This document shows positions 59,523 to 64,000 of a DNA stretch of 64,000 bases, one piece after another; the stretch's first letter is position 1; each line of letters begins with the position of its first letter. A model generated the notes under the pieces. It made no database searches and was not told where the DNA came from. It worked only from the letters and a program-made list of their open reading frames with translations. Source of the DNA: Paraprevotella clara YIT 11840 (lineage in GTDB: Bacteria; Bacteroidota; Bacteroidia; Bacteroidales; Bacteroidaceae); the NCBI RefSeq assembly GCF_000233955.1, contig NZ_JH376578.1, forward strand, positions 1-64,000, written 5' to 3'. A program made the translations under genes and the position numbers.

Positions 59523-59628
59523 CTTCAATCAAAAAAATGCTATGCAAAGATAGTGCAAACCGGAAAAAATACAAAATCCAAAACCTTATTTTTATATAAA
59601 GCACTGCGAATCCGAAGAAATGTTTGTC

Positions 59629-59651
59629 TTTTGCTAAAAATGATAGCAAAA
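59629..59651. promoter_or_regulatory. Inverted repeat upstream of gdhA
   Basis: TTTTGCTA (59629-59636) and TAGCAAAA (59644-59651) are perfect 8-bp arms with a 7-nt loop, 20 bp before the gdhA -33 box. A third TTTGCTA lies at 59680 within the promoter spacer. The following T-run would also make it terminator-like, but no plus-strand gene precedes it. Confidence 0.45.
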
Positions 59652-59671
59652 AGATTTTTTTTCTCGTTTTT

Positions 59672-59703
59672 ATTGGCAGTTTGCTATTAAATGCTTAACT
59701 TTG
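59672..59703 (+). promoter_or_regulatory. Sigma-ABfr promoter of gdhA
   Basis: ATTG (59672-59675), 20-nt spacer, TAACTTTG (59696-59703). The -7 box is exact. Leader of about 100 nt. Confidence 0.6.
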
Positions 59704-59807
59704 GCAACTGAAAACCAAGAGAGAGATTTTTCTTATATATAATAAGGAGAAATAAGGTAGAAAAGATAAAGTTAACGAATAATATTAATTAAAAAAGGAT
59801 TTATCAC

Positions 59808-61142
59808 ATGGATGCAAAAAAAGTTCTGGAAGACTTGAAACGTCGTTTCCCTAACGAACCTGAGTATCATCAGGCTGTAGAAGAAGTTCTCAGTACGATC
59901 GAAGAGGAGTACAACAAACACCCTGAGTTCGAAAAAGCCAATCTGATTGAACGTCTTTGTATTCCTGATCGCGTTTATCAATTCCGCGTCACTTGGATGG
60001 ACGATAAAGGCCAGATTCAAACCAACATGGGTTACCGTGTACAGCATAACAACGTAATCGGTCCCTATAAAGGCGGTATCCGTTTCCACAGTTCCGTAAA
60101 CCTCAGCATTTTGAAGTTCCTGGCTTTCGAGCAGACTTTCAAAAACTCTCTGACCACTCTTCCTATGGGTGGCGGCAAGGGCGGTTCCGATTTCTCTCCG
60201 CGCGGCAAGAGCAACGCCGAGGTGATGCGTTTCTGCCAGGCTTTCATGCTCGAACTCAATCGCCATATCGGTCCCGATACTGATGTGCCGGCCGGTGATA
60301 TCGGCGTAGGCGGACGCGAAGTCGGTTACATGTTCGGCATGTATAAGAAACTGACCCATGAATTCAGCGGCGTATTCACCGGCAAGGGACTTGAGTTCGG
60401 CGGTTCGCTCATCCGTCCCGAAGCTACAGGGTACGGTAACGTGTACTTCCTCATGGAAATGCTGAAGACCAAAGGCACCGACCTTAAAGGCAAGACAGTC
60501 CTCATCTCCGGTTCCGGCAACGTGGCTCAGTACACGGCCGAAAAGGTACTTCAACTCGGCGGAAAGGTACTCACGATGTCCGACTCAGACGGCTACATCT
60601 ACGATCCGGACGGAATCGACCGCGAAAAGCTCGACTACATCATGGAACTTAAGAACCTGTATCGCGGACGTATCCGTGAATATGCAGAGAAATACGGTTG
60701 CAAATACGTAGCAGGCGCACGGCCTTGGGGCGAAAAGGCAGACATCGCACTGCCGTCGGCCACTCAGAACGAAATCAACGGCGACCAGGCTCGCCAGTTG
60801 GTAGCCAACGGCGTAATGGCCGTGAGCGAAGGCGCCAACATGCCTTCTACTCCGGAAGCCATCCGCGTATTCCAGGAAGCCAAGATTCTGTACGCACCGG
60901 GCAAGGCAGCCAATGCCGGCGGCGTATCGGTTTCAGGTCTCGAAATGAGCCAGAACTCAGAACGTCTGTCTTGGACATCGGAAGAGGTAGATGCCCGTTT
61001 GCACGCCATCATGGAGAACATTCATCAGAATTGCGTGAAGTACGGAACGGAAGCCGACGGTTACGTCAACTACGTGAAGGGTGCCAACGTCGCCGGTTTC
61101 ATGAAGGTAGCCAAGGCTATGATGGCTCAAGGCATCGTATAA
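59808..61142 (+). CDS. gdhA: NADP-specific glutamate dehydrogenase
   Basis: 444 aa, the hexameric class I enzyme. Substrate and catalytic residues are in GPYKGGIRFHSSVNLSILKFLAFEQTFKNSL and PMGGGKGGSDFSPRGKSN (catalytic lysine); PAGDIGVGGREVGYMFG and the dinucleotide fold GSGNVAQYTAEKVLQLGG complete it. It joins ammonia to 2-oxoglutarate and is the main nitrogen entry in Bacteroides. It has a strong promoter, a leader with an inverted repeat and a 14-bp terminator. The codon usage is visibly biased (frequent GGC, GGT, AAG, CTC), as expected for high expression. Confidence 0.96.
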   Translation: MDAKKVLEDLKRRFPNEPEYHQAVEEVLSTIEEEYNKHPEFEKANLIERLCIPDRVYQFRVTWMDDKGQIQTNMGYRVQHNNVIGPYKGGIRFHSSVNLSILKFLAFEQTFKNSLTTLPMGGGKGGSDFSPRGKSNAEVMRFCQAFMLELNRHIGPDTDVPAGDIGVGGREVGYMFGMYKKLTHEFSGVFTGKGLEFGGSLIRPEATGYGNVYFLMEMLKTKGTDLKGKTVLISGSGNVAQYTAEKVLQLGGKVLTMSDSDGYIYDPDGIDREKLDYIMELKNLYRGRIREYAEKYGCKYVAGARPWGEKADIALPSATQNEINGDQARQLVANGVMAVSEGANMPSTPEAIRVFQEAKILYAPGKAANAGGVSVSGLEMSQNSERLSWTSEEVDARLHAIMENIHQNCVKYGTEADGYVNYVKGANVAGFMKVAKAMMAQGIV

Positions 61143-61162
61143 GATTTAATCATAGTATCCAT

Positions 61163-61201
61163 AAAGGGACGGGGAAGTATCTGTATTTTCCCCGTCCCTT
61201 T
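61163..61201 (+). terminator. Terminator of gdhA
   Basis: AAAGGGACGGGGAA (61163-61176) and TTCCCCGTCCCTTT (61188-61201) form a perfect 14-bp stem followed by TTTC and TTTG. Confidence 0.93.
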
Positions 61202-61261
61202 TTCTTTGTCCGTTTTCTTACCAGCCGATGCCCCGAAACCGGACGATTACCCATTCGGATG

Positions 61262-61801
61262 TCACAGTGCCGTCCCTCGTCCGGGCACAAAGAAACCCTT
61301 CAAGTCTGCCCCCTCCAGATTCAGAAGCCGGACTTTACGTTCAAGCCCTCCGGCATACCCTGTCAAACTTCCGTGACTGCCCACGACGCGATGGCAAGGT
61401 ATAATGACAGACACCGGATTATGCGCCACGGCTCCTCCTACAGCCTGTGCAGACATGCTCCGTATTCCACGCTTCCGGGCTATTTCTAAAGCCAAGTCGC
61501 GATAAGTGACCGTTTCTCCGTAAGGAATCTTTTGCAACATCTCCCACACAGCCAACCGGAACGGCGAGCCTTGCAAATGCAGCGGCAGCATGAAATCCGG
61601 CTTCCGGCCGCTGAAATAACCGTCAAGCCACGTCCGGGTTTCTTCAAACACCGGCAATGATTTCTCCTCATGCGCAACCGCCAAAGCGGCAGCATAGTAT
61701 TTCTGTCCCTCGAACCAGGCACCCGTCAATGCCTCCCCGTCGGAAGCCAACAGCATTTCCCCTAAAGGCGACAAGTATTTACATGTGTATTGCATCGTCA
61801 T
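61262..61801 (-). CDS. ogt: Methylated-DNA-protein-cysteine methyltransferase
   Basis: 179 aa. The C-terminal domain has the active-site Cys in VIIPCHRVVG, with SLTGYAGGLERKVRLLNLEG. It removes O6-alkyl groups from guanine in a suicide reaction. The N-terminal ribonuclease-like half is complete. It lies 7 bp after the MFS gene and probably shares its transcript. Two start ATGs (61801, 61795) are possible. Confidence 0.94.
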   Translation of the reverse strand: MTMQYTCKYLSPLGEMLLASDGEALTGAWFEGQKYYAAALAVAHEEKSLPVFEETRTWLDGYFSGRKPDFMLPLHLQGSPFRLAVWEMLQKIPYGETVTYRDLALEIARKRGIRSMSAQAVGGAVAHNPVSVIIPCHRVVGSHGSLTGYAGGLERKVRLLNLEGADLKGFFVPGRGTAL

Positions 61802-61808
61802 GATTAAC

Positions 61809-63053
61809 TTATAAAATTCGTTTTTTCTCTTTCATATCAGGCAGAAAACCCGCGATGATGCCCAGCAAAGGCAACCAAGCACTCACCCGGAAAATGAAAT
61901 CTATACTGGTCCTATCGGCCAACCAACCGAAAAAGGCCGAACCGATTCCGCCCAACCCGAACATCAAGCCAAAGAAAATGCCCGAAATCATCCCCACTTT
62001 CCCCGGCATCAAATCCGTGGCATAAACCAGAATGGCCGAGAAAGCCGAAGCGATAACCAACCCGGTTATCACCGCTACCGTAATGGTCCAGAACAAACCG
62101 ACGTAAGGCAAAACGAGCGCAAAGGGAGCCGCACCGAGAATGGAGCCCCATATCACATACTTACGCCCGAATCGGTCGCCCAACACTCCACCGAACAAAG
62201 TCCCGACAGCCAATGCCGCCAGAAAGGCGAACAAACAGACTTGGGAATGCTGTACGGACATACCGAACTTGTCCATCAAGAAGAACGTGAAATAGCTCGT
62301 CATGCAAGAGATATAAAAGTATTTCGAGAATATCAGCACGACAAGAATCAAAAGCGACGTCCGGACCCGGCTTTTCGACAGCCCGCCTGCCACCGCAGAA
62401 ACAGCATGACGCTGCCTTGTGACGGTGGCCAGCTTCATGCCATACCATCGCCCCACCCTTGCCAATATCAAAGAAGCCAGCACTGCCGCCATGGCAAAAC
62501 AACTGATAGCAGGCTGTCCGAAAGGTATGATAATCAAGGCTGCCAGCAAAGGCCCGATAGCACTGCCGCCATTTCCTCCCACTTGGAAAATAGACTGTGC
62601 CAAACTCTTTTTACCGCCCGAAGCCAACTGCGCCACGCGCGACGCCTCCGGATGAAAAACGGACGAGCCCCATCCGATGATGCTCACGGCCAGAAGTATC
62701 AGCATAAAATTATAAGCAAAAGAAAGCAACAACAATCCGGCCAACGTGAAACACATGCCCAACGAGAGTGCATAAGGACGGGGATGACGGTCGGCATAAC
62801 GCCCCACAAAAGGTTGCAGGATGGAGGAAGTCAACTGGAACACCAGCGTAATGACACCAATCTGCGCAAAGGAAAACCCGAACTTATCCTTTATCATCGG
62901 ATAAATGGCCGGAATGACCGACTGTATCATGTCGTTCAACAAATGGGCAAAACTGATGGTGAACAAAATGGCATAAGCCGTGCCCTCCGTCACGTCGGGC
63001 TGCCCTTTGATACGGGCGCATAAGGTTCTTATCGTCATATCGTACTTTTTCAT
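61809..63053 (-). CDS. MFS transporter, fosmidomycin-resistance-like family
   Basis: 414 aa from the ATG at 63053 (MKKYDMTIRTLCARIKG); an ATG at 63038 is also possible, and longer frames run through repeat copy E. Twelve transmembrane helices; LLNDMIQSVIPAIYPMIKDKFGFSFAQIGVITLVFQLTSSILQPFVGRYADRHPRP and GWGSSVFHPEASRVAQLASGGKKSLAQSIFQVGGNGGSAIGPLLAALI are family words of Fsr. Fsr-type proteins export fosmidomycin and other compounds; the natural substrate here is unknown. First gene of the MFS-ogt pair. Confidence 0.88.
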   Translation of the reverse strand: MKKYDMTIRTLCARIKGQPDVTEGTAYAILFTISFAHLLNDMIQSVIPAIYPMIKDKFGFSFAQIGVITLVFQLTSSILQPFVGRYADRHPRPYALSLGMCFTLAGLLLLSFAYNFMLILLAVSIIGWGSSVFHPEASRVAQLASGGKKSLAQSIFQVGGNGGSAIGPLLAALIIIPFGQPAISCFAMAAVLASLILARVGRWYGMKLATVTRQRHAVSAVAGGLSKSRVRTSLLILVVLIFSKYFYISCMTSYFTFFLMDKFGMSVQHSQVCLFAFLAALAVGTLFGGVLGDRFGRKYVIWGSILGAAPFALVLPYVGLFWTITVAVITGLVIASAFSAILVYATDLMPGKVGMISGIFFGLMFGLGGIGSAFFGWLADRTSIDFIFRVSAWLPLLGIIAGFLPDMKEKKRIL

Positions 63054-63078
63054 ATATACAGACAATCCGAACAAGCAA

Positions 63079-63156
63079 AATCGTTCGCCTGAGAAATGAA
63101 AATCAATCTCAGGCAAACGATTTCTCATTCTCCTGCAAACGATTTTTCATTCTGCG
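63079..63156. repeat. Intergenic 22-bp-module repeat, copy E
   Basis: Two direct 22-bp units in inverse orientation (63113-63134 and 63135-63156, both starting GCAAACGATTT) preceded by an opposed unit. TCGTTCGCCTGAGA (63081-63094) and TCTCAGGCAAACGA (63107-63120) form a hairpin with 13 of 14 pairs. It lies 26 bp upstream of the MFS start codon, thus in its leader or promoter. Confidence 0.8.
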
Positions 63157-63254
63157 GAGAAAAACAAGAGGCTCTCAGCATTGTCTCAAACATCTATCAA
63201 CCAATCATTTACAAAATTCGTATTCTTATTCTACCAATAAGCCATAAATCCTTA

Positions 63255-64000
63255 CTATTCCACTCCGGGAAGCATGACCACTCCTTCTTTTTTCATCCCG
63301 TCCACCTTGATGACCACGGGAGAGGAAAAGCGCACGTGACGCACGTGAGCCGTTTCTTCCACGGCCGGTTGGCTGTTCAGGAAAGCCTGGTTGTATACCC
63401 CGTCGCCCAAAAAGTCATTCACCGTAAAATATCCCACGCCGAAACTGGTCAGGTTTTGGAAGAAGTGTGTGCCTTGGCTGGGGTCTACACGGTAATTCGT
63501 CAACCCAGACTCCACAATGACGCGGGCGGCTGAAATATTGGGCCATTTCACCGGAACGCCTAACCAAGGGTCGCTACTGCCCCACCGTCCCGGGCCGACC
63601 AATACATAGTTGCGCCCCTCCTCCAGGAAGCGGCGGTTGATACGGTCTATCTCGTCGGCTATGGCCGGATTGTTGTAGGCGGAATAATCGTCGGTCTTCA
63701 CATAGACCACATCGTAGACTTCATTGCTCACCCCTTGGCCGATGGCGTTATGCGAACGTATCAGCGTCTTCTCATCGGGAATCTCCGTCAAGTCTTCGTC
63801 GAGCATCATCTTATTGTCCACCATCGGACGTATCTGCAACAAATAGAACACCCCAGTACGGTCGGGATTCAGCTTCACGGCAAATTCTATCTCCACCTCG
63901 CGGCGCATGCTCTCACGCCCAAGTTTCAGAATCAGCCGCAAAAGCTCCGGAAGGGGAAACACCCCCTGTTGCAACACGCCGCAGAAGGTGACGAGTTTAC
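63255..64000 (-). CDS. PEP/pyruvate-binding domain protein (C-terminal part, cut by the window edge)
   Basis: About 248 visible residues, open through 64000 without a stop. VLVGPGRWGSSDPWLGVPVKWPNISAARVIVESGL and FAVKLNPDRTGVFYLLQIRPMV (the IRPM motif of the PEP synthase/PPDK ATP-grasp region) place it in the large Bacteroidetes protein of about 990 aa with a PPDK N-terminal-type domain. The reaction is uncertain since the N-terminal and swivelling parts are outside the window. The C-terminal end (VDGMKKEGVVMLPGVE) is complete. Confidence 0.82.
   Translation of the reverse strand, partial: KLVTFCGVLQQGVFPLPELLRLILKLGRESMRREVEIEFAVKLNPDRTGVFYLLQIRPMVDNKMMLDEDLTEIPDEKTLIRSHNAIGQGVSNEVYDVVYVKTDDYSAYNNPAIADEIDRINRRFLEEGRNYVLVGPGRWGSSDPWLGVPVKWPNISAARVIVESGLTNYRVDPSQGTHFFQNLTSFGVGYFTVNDFLGDGVYNQAFLNSQPAVEETAHVRHVRFSSPVVIKVDGMKKEGVVMLPGVE

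Noticed and set aside
63054-63128. N-terminal extension of the MFS frame
   Set aside because: The extra codons are made of repeat copy E and precede the natural membrane-protein start.

Overview
The window reads as a chromosomal segment of a gut-type Bacteroidales bacterium (Bacteroides or Parabacteroides-like; genus not resolved). The reasons are the gene families (SPOR and six-bladed propeller lipoproteins, DUF4494, BACON-like lipoprotein, CBM-carrying MalQ, Bacteroidetes-type LptD, infC with a C-terminal tail), the general lack of Shine-Dalgarno sequences, and several exact matches to the Bacteroides sigma-ABfr promoter (TTTG, 19-20 nt, TAnnTTTG). No tRNA, rRNA, CRISPR array or complete insertion sequence was seen. 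Both ends cut genes: an Rpn-type nuclease tail at the left and a PEP/pyruvate-binding protein at the right.

Layout. 1-2.5 kb: nuclease tail and two paralogous propeller lipoproteins. 2.6-13.7 kb: a carbohydrate cluster without SusC/SusD (GH88, FucP-like transporter, GH43, GH51 with an N-terminal propeller-like region, BACON-like lipoprotein, heparinase II/III-type lyase). GH88 acts on the unsaturated uronides a lyase makes, so the polymer probably carries uronic acid and arabinose or xylose. A 15-bp sequence is shared upstream of GH43 and the lyase. 13.7-20.4 kb: lptD (TTG start), an HD-domain protein, and a secreted pair (beta-helix protein plus a repeat protein with a type IX-like sorting tail) behind a long leader with mutually exclusive RNA hairpins. 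21-26 kb: yaaA and a 2-aminoethylphosphonate operon (DUF5690 membrane protein, phnX, phnW) with a divergent unrecognised probable regulator. 26-37.5 kb: carB, ABC-F ATPase, malQ and a GH2-GH43 fusion. 37.6-37.85 kb: a structured, about 184-nt non-coding RNA with its own promoter and terminator, possibly 6S RNA. 38.5-42.5 kb: DUF368, ArnT-like, GtrA and GT2 genes, a plausible polyprenyl-phosphate-sugar pathway with carrier recycling. 42.6-49.8 kb: thrS-infC-rpmI-rplT, ruvX-def-TPR and a SPOR lipoprotein. 50-56.9 kb: ytxH/holin-like/small-protein operon, DUF4494-yggS, acyl-CoA ligase, iron alcohol dehydrogenase and a TonB-C protein. 57-64 kb: lepA-crp, gdhA, an MFS-ogt pair and the truncated PEP-binding gene.

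Across the window, five intergenic sites (about 10.8, 20.8, 38.2, 51.1 and 63.1 kb) carry the same 22-bp module, in tandem or inverted arrangement. This repeat family, the bistable leader at 20 kb, the phosphonate operon and the DUF368 operon are the most interesting leads.
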